Assembly: GCA_947247005.1 (NCBI GenBank)
Contig: OX365959.1
Location: forward strand, 34,368,148 to 34,432,147
Length of the DNA: 64,000 nt
From: Spisula solida
Lineage: Eukaryota > Mollusca > Bivalvia > Venerida > Mactridae
Direction: 5' to 3'
The position numbers and the translations under genes are program-made. Position 1 is the stretch's first letter. Each line of letters opens with the position of its first letter. Positions 42,731-55,062 of the stretch are shown here, piece by piece. The notes under the pieces are model-generated. The model was not told the DNA's origin. It made no database searches and worked only from the letters and a program-made list of their open reading frames with translations.

Positions 42731-44020
42731 TCACAAAGTGCTACGTTTATCTGTTACTCTTTTTTCTAGCAAAAACTTGTTAACTTTCAATGCATCATCA
42801 ACATGCATGTCTAGTAAATTCCAAAGAGTAGCAGCACAAAATAAACCCGATGCAGTACCACTCACAAGTAGACCAAGTATGCCCATTGACGCCAAAAAAC
42901 GTTTAACCATGCTTGACCCTGCCATCTGCGTGCGACCTAGTGATGCAGAAAATGCACCGATGCCTTTTACAGTGTATGCCAACTGTTGAGTAGCGAGTTC
43001 AAGACTTTTCAAATGTATACCAGTCAACTCAACAATTCGTTCAAGAGCCTCATTTGACAAACCAAATTGCTGTTTGTAAAATTGCGCCTCTGTTACAATT
43101 ATTGTCATGTTGATTGCTACATCTGTGCGACCAAGGCTCGGAATCGGAATAAAACTTAATGCAACGTTGCTGACCACCGTAAGCAGAGAATGGATTGCGA
43201 TGCGTAGTTTTAATTTTTCTTTCTTCACTAATATAATTTTTTCGGAAGAGCATTGGAGCGTATACAACATACACTCTCTTTTTAATTCTGGAGCATCAAT
43301 AATCATTTTTTCGGACAAATATTGAAAATCATAATTGTTAGTTTCATAACTGTCGATGGTATATACATCAAGGATACCATTCTTCGTACAATCATCTCTG
43401 ATAGAATCAATGACCTTCTTTTTGTCGTGCGTTTTGGGATGACTCTTTTTGTCATTTTCTACATCAATGCCGGTCTTGGTCCGCACAAAATAGAACTTCT
43501 TATTCCGTCTGTTCAACTCTTTTCCAAGCCATTGATCATTCTCTGTAAACCTACTCGCTGACAGTATAATGAAATAATCATAACGCTCGCATTCAATCCG
43601 TTCAAGGTAGTCTTGCCGTAAGAACCTAGGAGTACCAACTCCAGGCAAGTCCCACAACAGCATCTTCTCGTTGTTTGGGTGTTGGTAAGATTTTGGTTCC
43701 CTTGTAGTTTCAACAACACCTACGGCTGCTGAACCCTTGTCATCTGCTGTAAGTCCACGTAGGGCGTTAATAAAACTCGACTTCCCAACACCAGAGTTTC
43801 CTGTAATCCCGATATTAATCGGACATTCTTTCCACTTATCAAGTACCTCCAATGCTAAACCATTAACGGCTTCTACATCTCCGCCCTGGTATGCTTCAGT
43901 TATGCGTTTATTGATCTCGTTGTTATCAAGAAGACCATTTTCACCTGAAAATGTGATATAAACATTGGCATGCAAACACGGGATCAAGTGTATTTCAACA
44001 GCACATACGCTTACCTGCAT
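42731..44020 (-). CDS. Immunity-related GTPase (IRG family)
   Basis: An IRG-type GTPase; in vertebrates these act on pathogen vacuoles and membranes, while a role here is inferred. Over the 429-codon frame: G1 GNSGVGKSS at 74-82, GVVETTREPKSYQHPN switch region at 101-116, G3 DLPG at 124-127, YDYFIILSASRF at 147-158 and FYFVRTKTGID at 176-186. A C-terminal helical part follows with hydrophobic runs at 285-295 and 376-396. G4 reads TKTG where TKxD is expected. A strong acceptor (CATTTTCAG, exon start 43944) and donor (ATGCAG/GTAAGC at 44015-44014) bound a 70-nt potential intron. Splicing those two joins the GTPase frame in phase 1 with no ATG in the short upstream frame. So the printed start (ATG at 44020) assumes no splicing, and a more distant first exon is quite possible. 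AATAAA on the minus strand at 42684-42689 follows the stop. Confidence 0.88.
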   Translation of the reverse strand: MQVSVCAVEIHLIPCLHANVYITFSGENGLLDNNEINKRITEAYQGGDVEAVNGLALEVLDKWKECPINIGITGNSGVGKSSFINALRGLTADDKGSAAVGVVETTREPKSYQHPNNEKMLLWDLPGVGTPRFLRQDYLERIECERYDYFIILSASRFTENDQWLGKELNRRNKKFYFVRTKTGIDVENDKKSHPKTHDKKKVIDSIRDDCTKNGILDVYTIDSYETNNYDFQYLSEKMIIDAPELKRECMLYTLQCSSEKIILVKKEKLKLRIAIHSLLTVVSNVALSFIPIPSLGRTDVAINMTIIVTEAQFYKQQFGLSNEALERIVELTGIHLKSLELATQQLAYTVKGIGAFSASLGRTQMAGSSMVKRFLASMGILGLLVSGTASGLFCAATLWNLLDMHVDDALKVNKFLLEKRVTDKRSTL

Positions 44021-44873
44021 TGACAGAAGTTTGTTTACACCAATAGAAAATAACTACAACTCTCGCAAGCGCTGCCAAGCGCTAAGTACTGCCCGCTGTC
44101 AAATGCAGTCAAGCACGAGAAAACGTTCGTAAAGTTTATTTGCGCCGTATACTTCAAATTTGGCAGTTAAATAGATCAAGTCATTATGCATATTCCAATA
44201 TGAATCGGACGCGTGAGGGGACTCATACAAAATGGCACTGGTGTCATAAGCTAGTAACGGCTAAATGGCAATCTGATGTAAATAACGTTGTGACAGACAC
44301 ATCATCCCTAAAGAACTGCATAATAGTGTCGACATCTGCATTTGTTCCGTGATTTCTATGACAAGTACATTAACCCGTTGGATGGCAGCGAAGTTGCAAG
44401 AATCCATAGTAACTTTCAATCGAATTATTTCGAAAATGTGAGATCTATGCATAATTAAAAAGCGCAGATAAACGTTTATATTGGAAGCTGTATATGCGAC
44501 TACGGAGCGGTAATTGGAATAAAATATATTGCGTCAGAGGAGTCAATGTTTTATCTTAGCGAGTGTTAAGGTAGAGACAGGGTCTGCTACTTCAGAAAGG
44601 TTTATGATGACAGCTATAAGTTGAGGTTTGTTCAGCTCGGCATGCCCGCAGCTGCTTTCAAGGAATGATTTTGTGTTTGGTATTATAGAAAAACGGAACT
44701 CAAAAATATTGAAAAGGGGTAAAAAATGACAAAAAAATGTACCCCGACATTTTCCTGGTGACAATGCCAAAGGCATGTGTTTTACCAAAAGAGCCTGTCG
44801 CCCATAAAGATACCACGCAGTACTATATGAATACGACTGGGAGCATATCATACCCAAACAGAGGATACCAACG
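44021..44873. other. Upstream region of the IRG gene
   Basis: May hold the IRG promoter and first exon. I could not place a first coding exon. No repeat recognised. Confidence 0.4.
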
Positions 44874-45669
44874 TACGAGGGGTGATCAACAAATACGCGG
44901 AAAAATGCTCTGAAATCTTTGTAACCTTACCAATATTAAAAAAATCGGTCAGATAATAAATTGGCGTATTACAAATACATAACTATAAAAACATTAAACT
45001 CAAGTAAATATTTGGTCGAATAAACAGAAACCGTAACGTCACTATGACAACACCGACCAAACGTCATCGCGACGTCGTTACATATAACGGCATACATACT
45101 CATTCGCGGCACAATTCGTAATGTATAACGCATTGAATGATTCTCAAAAAAGGAGCTGTACAACCAGATGCACTTCATAGACATGTCAACCGAAAATCAT
45201 TTGGGTTTTTTTGCAATTTGCATGTAAATTACAAAATGTATAAGAATTAGCTACTGAAGAACATTAATATTGATGACGTAATTTGACGTTATTTTATAGC
45301 CCATTCGCATGTCGGCATTGATTTCACATGACTACATATGAGAGAATATGCAAACCAGACACCGGTTTTGTATGCTATTACATATTTGTTGCATTTTGCA
45401 ATATTGTCATTGGTATTTTATGACATTTCATTCGCAACACGACTTTTCGTCGCCGATTTCTGTATCGCACTTATTTTCAGACAACGGCTTCGAAGGAAAT
45501 AGCCATTAAAAGGAATTTTGACGTTAAAACAATAACATGTATTTGAAATGATGAATTAGTCTAGCATCTAGAGTTTTTAGTGTGAAAAAAAGGTCCAGAG
45601 CGTTTCTCAGTTTATTCGTGTAGAGGGATGCTTGAAGTTTAATTTTAGCGAGGGTGGACATCTGAGATC

Positions 45670-46409
45670 GGTATCCGACCAACTCACCCCCCTACCAACT
45701 CACCCCCCCTACCAACTCATCCTGGATTTGGACAACTCGCCCGATGTCAATTTCGAAATGTCCAACTCACCCCCCCCCATCAATTTTATATGTAGAATAT
45801 TATATTTATTTTTAAACTAAGTGTTAATTCATGATAATTAAAAAGTGTATTTATACACAAATAAATTAACAGATCTCTGCTTTCTCGAATACTTGCGAGT
45901 TTGTTAGTTATTTACCTTCGTTATTTTCAAAACTTGATCGTTCGGAAACTATGATTTTCTATGCAAGTTATCTAATTTTTCAATGTTTTTAAACAAGGTA
46001 TTTGACTATTGACAATTGATATAATAGATCTAATTATAGTCCTAATTTTTTCAATCATAATGTTTTATGACAAATTGTTTTATTTTTTTCCTTTGTTTTT
46101 CGCTTTTTTCACTGTTATTACAGCGTTTTCAAAATGGCCACTGTTTGAAAATACTGTTAATTTTACAAAAAAACGCCTCCAATATCACATGATTGAACAT
46201 ATTAATAATTTCTTAATAAACTATTACCAATTCAAAGTGATTTTTTCCAACAAATCTATTAAATTCAATAAAAATATCTTTAGGGGGGTGAGTTGGTATG
46301 TTATTTTTTTAAGGGGGGATGAGTTGGTCATTGCGTAGGGCGAGTTATCCAAATCTAGGGTGTGTTGGTCAGGGGGTGAGTTGGTAGGGGGGTGAGTTGA
46401 CTGTAAATC
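45670..46409. mobile_element. 740-bp insertion in the left arm, 8-bp target duplication
   Basis: CTGAGATC occurs at 45662-45669 and again at 46410-46417. The inverted ends share AACTCACCCCCCTACCAACT. The right arm of the foldback has the empty site (single CTGAGATC, minus strand, near 51801-51808). The 8-bp duplication suggests a hAT-type insertion, though the C-rich ends are unusual. The inside is AT-rich without a transposase. Confidence 0.88.
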
Positions 46410-48730
46410 CTGAGATCCTGTAGGTTACCATGGAAACCATGATGGCGTCAAAATTTCCCGCCAATTTTTTAGTACACACTCCGTCTTAATCTAACCTTTC
46501 TAAATAGTATGTACAAACACATATCAATTTTATTATGTGTAATATTTAAAGTACCGGTATAGAGCTCAGAAATGATATGTGGGTCAAGGTCATTTAATGT
46601 CCAGGTCAAGGTCATTTAGATGTCAAAAGACCTAAAAATGGGTAAAAATGTGTTTATACCCCAAATAGTTATCATTCATATGCGCAATTTTGTCCATATA
46701 CTTCATTAATTCATTTCAACATCGCCTGTTATCAGTTGCACTTACAATAAAATTTATTTCGTGTTGACATGGCGAATAATAATGAAATAAGGAGTAATTT
46801 CGTAACCCCACCCCAATTGAAATTGTCCATATATTTTGATAATCATGACAAAACTGTATGCATTGCATTTGCTTCACCAAGTGTAAAAGTGCAAAATGTG
46901 CATACATACTACTGTATGTGCAACCTTAATACACAATGATACCTGGCTCAGCATTCGATTTGATATGTTGACCAATGTCACGAAGGTGAAGGTCATTACA
47001 AGGTGAAAGTTCAAGACAATTATTCCAGTCACATTTTTATGTTGTTAAAAGTGCAATAGCTTTGGGTTATTTTTTGCTTCTGCGAGGAGTATTTCCTCCA
47101 ATCATGTGTTGATTTTGTTTATTTATGTAGGCAGGTGTTTGAAGTTTAATACTAGAGAGGGTGGATAGCTGAAATAAAGTCAGTTACCATGGAAACCAAG
47201 ATGGCAGCCAATATTACAGCTCATAACCAGTCCAAATTTCATAGTCCGGGCCGAAACCCCGAAAAATTGATCTAACCCTTTCATTGTTTTTTCTTTAATG
47301 ATTTTAGTTGACAAGACCGTTAAAATGGAATTTCTGACGGGTGCCATTTTGTCACCACAGAATTTTGAGAAAAATTCGGTAAAACGTTCCAAAATATAAA
47401 CGAAACTGCGAATTTCTGGAATCGGCGATCTACAATGTCATTTTCAATCATATTTTGTAATAAATCACACTAAAATGTAATTATTAAGTTTCAGTTGAAG
47501 ACTGTAAAATTTTAGTGTCTTGTATTTATGGAAAAGGAGTTATTTTTGGGGTTAAAACATTAAAAACTGCACATAAAAATGCGAATTTTTGGAATAAGTC
47601 GTCTATAACGTCATTGACCATTTAATTTGATAAATAATCGCTGTGATAGTTTCATAGTGACTTGTGATTAAGATATTAAGCATCTTAAGCTAGCTATTTT
47701 TTGGGTAAAACATCGAAAATTGTAGTTTTTGGAATCTGTAGACTATGCACAATGACATCGATCATTTTATTTGGTGATTAATATGTCAATGTAAATGGTA
47801 TAAAACTATAAATAACCCTGCAGTTTAGATATCAAACATCCTAAGATAGGCTATTGTGCAAAATGTGACTATTTGGGATGAAACTAAAATATATACATGT
47901 TTTGAGTTGGTTAAAGCAATAACAGTACCAGGCAGAAGTTTGTATCATAAACAACTTGGAATACACCTTGTATACCAGGTAGTGTATTGTCACCCTTATA
48001 TACATGTAGAACCAGGAATACCTTCCATATCAGTGTTAGGTACCATAAAGAGAACAATATGGCTCTCCCATGCAGTGTTTAATATCCTAATAGTCTGGAA
48101 TGACAATGGCAGTCCCTATAAAACAAGGGATAACTCAGTCAGGTAGAGTCAGAACGTCCCCATAGATCCAGACATATCTGTTTCCAGCAGTACAGTATAA
48201 GGTTACCCATACGGTCACACCCCTGGCATTATTGTAGGCAACGGCAATTTATAGAATTGTTTTTCTTGTCGAGTACTAGTGGGTCATACATAGCAATGGC
48301 ACTACCCTAGGATGTACACTCACAGAGCAACAACGAGTAGTTGCAAACTGTGTTGGGTACCATATAAAGCCAGGAATGGCTGTTTCAGGCCATGCATGTG
48401 ACAAAATGGAGCAATGAATAGTTACTCCATACCTTGTTTGATACTCTTTAGATTTACGGATGGCTGAATCCAGCAGTATTATGTATTAAGTGAATTCAGG
48501 AATGATTCTGTCAGGCATTTATTAACAAGGGAAGACTTTAAAAGTAATTTAGAATCAATCACCGTTAACAGCACCATTAGGGTACCAATGTATGTCATAC
48601 ATAGCTTACAGTGATTGCTCGCCTATAGAGCTAAGCAAGGATATGTTAGATATATTACATAGAACAAGAAGGGCAGTCAGGACTGTGCATTGTTGAGTAC
48701 CATATAAAGTCAGTTTTTGATATCTATCTA

Positions 48731-49316
48731 AAGCCTATGTTTCACTGAACATGTTTTTTTCTCGGCGATGTACTCTCGATGGACATTAATGAGCTTCGCG
48801 AGGCAACTAAACCGGTTTATCGTGGTCTATGTGTAGCTTTGGGGAAGTCATGGGAAAATTTGTGATATCGGGAGGGTTCGTGATCAATCGTGAGAAATCG
48901 GGATATCTTCCCGACGTTATGCGTCTGTCCCACTGCCTCGGACATGTACTCCTGATGGTAATTTGGTGCTTCGAAAGGCGTCGGGAACATGTTCCCTGAT
49001 GTCTCAGGGAAGCTCCCCACTTAAGTGTCAGGAACCTTAGACAACATTTCGGTGTCTCATTCGATGTCTCGAGAGTTATTCCCCGAATGTTCGCTAATAC
49101 TTATCGGGGGTGATTCGTGTGGTACCAGTAGGCATCATGAGAACTTGATTGATTGAACACATTGGTCCTACTGCCAAGGGAATGTACTCCCGAAATTAAT
49201 CGGGAGTTTGGGGCGTCGGAGAAAGGTTGAATGTGCAAAATCACCGGGGGCCATCACGAGAAACTATATGTAATTCTTCCGCGTGGATGAGGAATTCCTC
49301 AGTGGGACATAGGCTT
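48731..49316. mobile_element. TIR element AAGCCTATGT...ACATAGGCTT
   Basis: The 18-bp ends AAGCCTATGTTTCACTGA are inverted at the right with two mismatches. The 586-bp interior is richer in GC than its surroundings, with many CGGGAA / TTCCCG motifs. No ORF. Confidence 0.65.
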
Positions 49317-49434
49317 GATCGAGCAATATAAATTATAGCGAAAAATGCATGTGCCAGAAAGTGTCAGGTGGCAAATGAGGTTCAGGGAATAGTTTATTAG
49401 TTCGATTTTGAAGCAAATTCTTAATAATAATATT

Positions 49435-49612
49435 TAATCTCACTCAGGGCCAAATACTTGGTGTTTCCGTCACTCCAAGGGTATGAGAGAGAAACTAGTA
49501 AGGAGCTTAATAGTTGCATTTTGATTCGTTTTTGGTATGACCCGGTCTGGCAGATCGAACCAGGTTCACTCCGCACTCGAAGCGGCCGCTCAACCGCTAG
49601 ACCATCGAGGTA
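49435..49612 (-). mobile_element. SINE family A copy, minus strand, with clear A and B boxes
   Basis: Minus strand: A box TGGTCTAGCGG (perfect), B-box-like GGTTCGATCTGCC, then GGTCATACCAAA and a TTTCTCTCTCATACCCTTGG body. Confidence 0.7.
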
Positions 49613-50070
49613 TGACTGTTCTAAGCAGTACATAGTATTTATAGCGCATGGAACGACTGTGTTATGCATTGCTAGGTATTATATAAAGCCAGGAATAGGA
49701 AAGACAATTTTAGGTACCACAATCGGTGTCGAAATTGCTGTGTCTGGCAGTGAAAGGTATGTACTCATAGGACATTGAATGGTTGGTCTCATTGGTAGTG
49801 TTCGTACCATACAGGGCCTAGCAAGTTTGTTCTCATGGGTTGAACACGTACATTTGCAGTACAACATTTCTGTGTCCCAAATAGCATGCACATTTATAGT
49901 GTTCCGAGTACCCGGGTAGTCGATCGGAAGAATGACCGAGTAACCGAGTACCGATTTTAGTACTCGTTGCCATCTCTAGTTCCACTAGCTTCTGAATCAC
50001 ATGGAATCCCAATTACTCAAAGGCCATATATGTGATGCCTGTATTTGGTTCTAATAGGTACTTTATATTT

Positions 50071-50222
50071 CTGGCTTATAATTAGATGGTCGTATGTACA
50101 AAATCAATATTCTGAGAAAAAATTTGAACTTTTCGTGAAAATAGGCTCATAAGAAGCGCATTGAGATGCAGATGTCAAATATGCATGATTCTTATAAGTT
50201 CGACCTCCTAATTCTAAGCCAG
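50071..50222. mobile_element. MITE copy with CTGGCTTA...TAAGCCAG ends
   Basis: A shortened copy of the 24593-24825 family. It keeps GAAAATAGGCTCATAAGAAG and TTGAGATGCAGATGTCAAAT. Confidence 0.65.
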
Positions 50223-52393
50223 CGATATGATCAAAATATAAGACCGGAATGGCTTTATGTTTATATTCAAAACGCCACACTTATCATATATTTAGTGATG
50301 TTGACCCCCAATATATCGAAATTTAGCTCAAAGCATGGTAAAGGATAACTTGAACTACTGATGATATGGCAATATTTTAGTCTTACAGTAATTACTACCA
50401 AGTAAAATTATTTATGAGAGTGTAGTAGATCGATTCACAAAAAAAGCTAACCTTTCATTTCAATTTTGAATGTTTTATCCTAAAATAACAGATACCCCGA
50501 ACATATCACATTTTTTTACCATAGCCTAGCTGAAGATGTTTGATATCTTAATCGCAAGTCACTATGAAACTATCACAGTGATTATTTATCAAATTAAATG
50601 GCTAATGACGTTATAGACTACTTATTCCGAAAATTCGCACTTTTAGATGCAGTTTTTAATGTTTTAACCCAAAAATAACCCCTTTTGCATGAATACACAA
50701 CACTAAAAATTTACAGTCTTCAACTGAAACTTAATAATTACATTTTAGTGTGATTTATTACGAATTATGATGGAAAACGGCATTACAGTTCACAGATTCC
50801 AGAAATTCGCAGTTTCGTTTATATTTTGGAACGTTTTACCCCAATTTTCTTAAAATTCTCAATGGTGACAAAATGTCACCCATCAGAAATTCCATTGCAA
50901 CGGTCTTGTCTACTGAACTTATTAAAGAAAAAACAATGAAAGGTTAGATCAATTTTGTGGATTTTCGGCCAGGACTATGAAATTTGGACTGGTTATGAGC
51001 TGTAATATTGGCCGCCATCTTGGTTTCCATGGTAACTGACTTTATTTCAGCTATCCACCCTCTCTAGTATTAAACTTCAAACACCTGCCTACATAAATAA
51101 ACAAAACAAACACATGCTTTGAGGAAATACTCCTCGCAGAAGCAAAAGAAACCCAAAGCTATTGCACTTTTAACAACATAAAAATGTGACTGGAACAATT
51201 GTCTTGAACTTTCACCTTGTAATGACCTTCACCTTCGTGACATTGGTCAACATATCAAATCGAATGCTGAGCCAGGTATCATTGTGTAATAAGGTTGCAC
51301 ATACAGTAGTATGTATGCACATTTTGCACTTTTACACTTGGTGAAGCAAATGCAATGCATACAGTTTTGTCATGATAATCAAAATATATGGACAATTTCA
51401 ATTGGGGTGGGGTTACGAAATTCCCCCTTATTTCATTTTTATTCGCAATGTCAACACGAAATAAATTTTATTTTAAGTGCAACTGATAACAGGCGATGTT
51501 GAAATAAATTGATGAAGTATATGGACAAAATTGCGCATATGAATGATAACTATTTGGGGTAAAAACACATTTTTAAACCATTTTTAGGTCTTTTGACCTC
51601 TAAATGACCTTGACCTTGACATTAAATGACCTTGACTCTCATATCATTTCTGAGCTCTATACCGGTACTTTAAATATTACGCATAATAAAATTGTTATGT
51701 GTTTGTACATACTAGTTAGAAAGGTTAGATTAAGACGGAGTGTGTACTAAAAAATTGGCGGGAAATTTTGACGCCATCATGGTTTCCATGGTAACCTACA
51801 GGATCTCAGATGTCCACCCTCGCTAAAATTAAACTTCAAGCATCCCTCTACACGAATAAACTGAGAAACGCTCTGGACCTTTTTTTCACACTAAAAACTC
51901 TAGATGCTAGACTAAATGTAATGTTATATCATTGCATATTCATAACCTACTCTTTTGAAAATTATAATATTACAAACGCACGAATGATACGCCATCGTTT
52001 GCTACGTGCAACGTTGGAAAATATAAAAATTTGGGCCCCATGACGTCGAGTGACGTTGCCATAGAAAACCGCGTTCGTTCTGACTTTGGTTAATATTGAT
52101 GGTCAGAGGTGAATCAATTTGAAATAAATTTATCATCATGTTTAGAAAGTTTCAACGACTTACAATGACAAAAAAAAGAAATTACAGCACTTTTCCGCGT
52201 ATTTGTTGATCACCCCTCGTATACTGATGATGCATCAGTAGAAGTTCAATCTTTATTGAAGCGTTGATTAGCGAGGGGAACGGTGCGCACCATCAATTGG
52301 AGTTTTTGGCCTTAAAACACTATACAATTGTTGATTTTGCTCTAACGATATTACATATTGTACATTTTACAAGGAGTGTTTATATTGATACTG

Positions 52394-53527
52394 TACGAGG
52401 TGTGTTCAAAAAGTGCGTGGAATGATCATCTTAATAACAACCCGTTAAGTAAAAGTTGACATATCATGTACGGTTGGAAAGCAAATTTAATTATCATCAA
52501 GACTGTAGGAAAACAAACTAACTTCAATTTGTGAGCAGCATCTGCATTTAGTAACGATAGTTACAGTTCGCACGTCGTACTTTGCCGTTAAACACAATTT
52601 TTAACTTCAAATATTTTCACTAGATCTATCGAACTTTGTAGATACATTTTTGGACTTCGAAGTTCGGGAAGAAGTTGTTTATTATGCAAGGCAGTGTGTA
52701 CATATTGATTCATTTGGACATTGCCTACAGTAGAAATAACATCCGTAATGCACCTATCAATGTTTTCCCCCAGGTGGGGGGGGGGGGGGGGCGGCGGGCA
52801 TACACGGGACTTTTGACAGAAGGCTGTTCCCGATAGGTGAGACATTTTTACTTAATTGAATTCCCTGGGTCAGCCCCCCCCCCCCTGGGGGAAAACATTG
52901 ATAGACCTGTGCGTAAACAAGAATAGAGTCGAATTTCTATAGCGTCAACATTACGTCTGCTCAATAACTGTTGTTACTTGTTAGTTAAAGAAAATGGGAA
53001 TATTGCCGTGAAACAAATTGTTGGACATGGCGAGTCATTTTAAAGTTTTGCTCTTAGCTACAAAATACGCCTACCCAGACTTACAAAATTATTCAAGGGG
53101 CTAAGGGGACACGCTTGTTGTCAAGAACTCTGGTTTTAAGGGGCATTTACGATTCAGTACAGATAACGTCAGCTCAAGACGCCCTCCCTAGAGATGGATA
53201 TTTTCGAGGTATATGTTTTCAAAATTATGGATGCTACCCAATGATTTAAGTGCTCATTAGACAGGGAATGATTTGTTGATGAATACCTGAAATGGGTACA
53301 ACGTCATCATCAGTATATTGCTCGCAGCAGGGAATAGTTCGAGGACGAGAAAAATGTTTTAAAGAATGCCGTTCAAACCGCATTGAATAATGACGTCATT
53401 GTGTGCCTCACGCGTAAACCATATGCTCAGAACACTTTGATTGAATGTCAGTGAAACTATGAAACTTATACGAACGATATTTTAAAAAAAAAAGCAAAGT
53501 ACACGAATTATTTGAACACCCCTCGTA
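52394..53527. pseudogene. Decayed mariner-like element
   Basis: 1.13 kb between TACGAGGTGTGTTCAAA and TTTGAACACCCCTCGTA, with TA at each end. The middle has broken coding traces, for example a late segment near 53280-53360 that translates as EYLKWVQRHHQYI...stop...FEDEKNV. This resembles the C-terminal end of mariner-type transposases. No intact frame remains. A second end-like sequence (TTGAACACCTCTCGTA) lies at 53611-53626. It is interrupted by the small C/G-rich element at 52754-52904. Confidence 0.6.
52754..52904. mobile_element. 151-bp MITE with 21-bp perfect ends and poly-G/poly-C inner arms
   Basis: CTATCAATGTTTTCCCCCAG at the left is exactly inverted at the right. Runs of G at about 52776-52790 and of C at about 52874-52885 extend the pairing. 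It is nested in the mariner relic. Confidence 0.8.
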
Positions 53528-54906
53528 CTTAACAGGATTGGATAGAAACAATTCGATTTCATTTTGAAAGTCATGAAGATACTGGATGTTCAATTCTGTA
53601 GAAATATAAGTTGAACACCTCTCGTAGACATGTACCCAATGCTAGCGGGGAATGAAATAAAGTAGTTGTACAAAAGACACTGTTACAGTATCAAGACAAT
53701 AAAACATTAGAAAATATTAACATACCTTTGCCTGCCATATTCTCACGTTAAATGTGTAATGGTGTGATAATGGTTTAGATGGTAAACGCGTCCAGCAGCT
53801 ATATGTAGGTCTAAGTATCAGTTTTATCTTTCCAATCGTCATATGCTCCAATTATGTGTCTGTATCTGTGATATAATATCAACATTCAATAGATACACGA
53901 GTGTAAATGTGTAAACTTATATTTCAACTTCAACTTTTTACTGCCGACATTCTATTTTTTGAATTAAGGTATTAGAGTATAATTTGTAGTGAGATTGAGC
54001 AAAAGCATTTTATTCTTAAAATTGAAATGTGTTGCATACCCAGCTTTCATTAGGCCTTTTCGACTGGGCTGTTTCGTGGAGCAGGTTGTAGTCTGGTTCC
54101 CGTCCTCAATATTACATTACTTTTACAACTTACTACCTACTGCACACTGTATCGGCAAAACGCAATGGGTCCGGTTTAACGACGCGGGTTCGGCTAACGT
54201 AACGAAAATGATCCGGCTAAAAAATGGTGGATATCAACAAAAATCAGCAGGTGAGTGTAGCATTTTTACATATTGTGTATGGTTATTCTTGAATTCTGAA
54301 GACAGGAATACTCTTACGAAATGCCCACGTTTGTCCTGCATGCTCGTAGCTACTTGGTTTTGTCTTGCATCAATGCATATGCACGTAATGTACGTTGAAA
54401 GTTATGATTCAATCGTAAACAATGCAAAACAGACATGAAATGCGGACATTTTAGACAAATTAGACAAAGTAAGAGCTTACCGAGTCTAAACTATGTACTT
54501 GCATGTATTGTAGGGTTACATTTCTTTCCCAGATACTCCTCTTTTATTAATAATGTATTTATATAGGCCAGAATCTAACGTTTTCAAAGTTGAACGAATC
54601 ATGGTCCGGTTGTCGATACAACGAAAATGATCCGGCTCGTGATTTACTCGCCATAACAACTACTAGTATTGCAATGTCCTTTTCTTGTATTACTCTGACT
54701 AATTTTAACATCATTTTCTACTGAATTATGGGTTCGAGCCCCGGTCTGGTTGCACATTTATAGATAAAGAATAGATTGTCATAGATGAATCTTTAAAGTT
54801 GACTTGAATATTTGTCTAGATGTGTCAAGATATTTTGACATACAGACATCGATATGAACGTGTATGTACAACCAATCAACTGATTCTTCTTTTTATTTAT
54901 TTTCAG

Positions 54907-55062
54907 GAAAACAACAAGGTTCCAATGTGACCTATGTGCAAAGACATTCATATTTATTTCGACCATGTCTAGGCAAAGACTAAGTCGTGGACAACATTTT
55001 GAAAGCCATTAATGTACCCAGTGTGGCAAAAGTTTTACCGCAAAGTCGTCTTCCTTTCCAAT
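54907..55062 (+). pseudogene. C2H2 zinc-finger exon remnant
   Basis: After an acceptor-like TTATTTTCAG, the frame reads RFQCDLCAKTFIFIST, then ...GQHFESH, a TAA stop, and CTQCGKSFTAKSS. This is the C-x2-C ... x-F pattern of two C2H2 fingers with the linker broken by a stop and the first finger's histidine spacing disturbed. Donor DNA-binding gene unknown. The stop and the lack of further fingers argue for a relic. Confidence 0.5.

Larger units (their letters stand above)
47721..50459. other. Interior of the foldback element
   Basis: No gene. It contains a TIR element (48731-49316), a SINE A copy on the minus strand (49435-49612), a relic of the 4396-4589 element (about 49976-50010) and a MITE copy (50071-50222). 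Confidence 0.6.
44874..52221. mobile_element. 7.3-kb foldback element with mariner-like ends
   Basis: The outer ends are TACGAGGGGTGATCAACAAA and its inverse over ~31 bp. TA at each end fits a Tc1/mariner target. After diverged segments (44905-45545 left, 51925-52190 right), two long arms match in inverted orientation: about 45550-47720 (interrupted at 45670-46409) and about 50460-51920. The arms contain ~170-bp direct subrepeats, GTTTTAACCCAAAAATAACC-type blocks and TTACCATGGAAACCA motifs. No transposase ORF is present. The middle (47720-50460) holds other repeats. Confidence 0.75.

Noticed and set aside
46716..46907. Minus-strand ORF nearly identical to a plus-strand ORF at 51311-51502
   Set aside because: The identity is explained by the inverted arms of the foldback element. 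No protein features.
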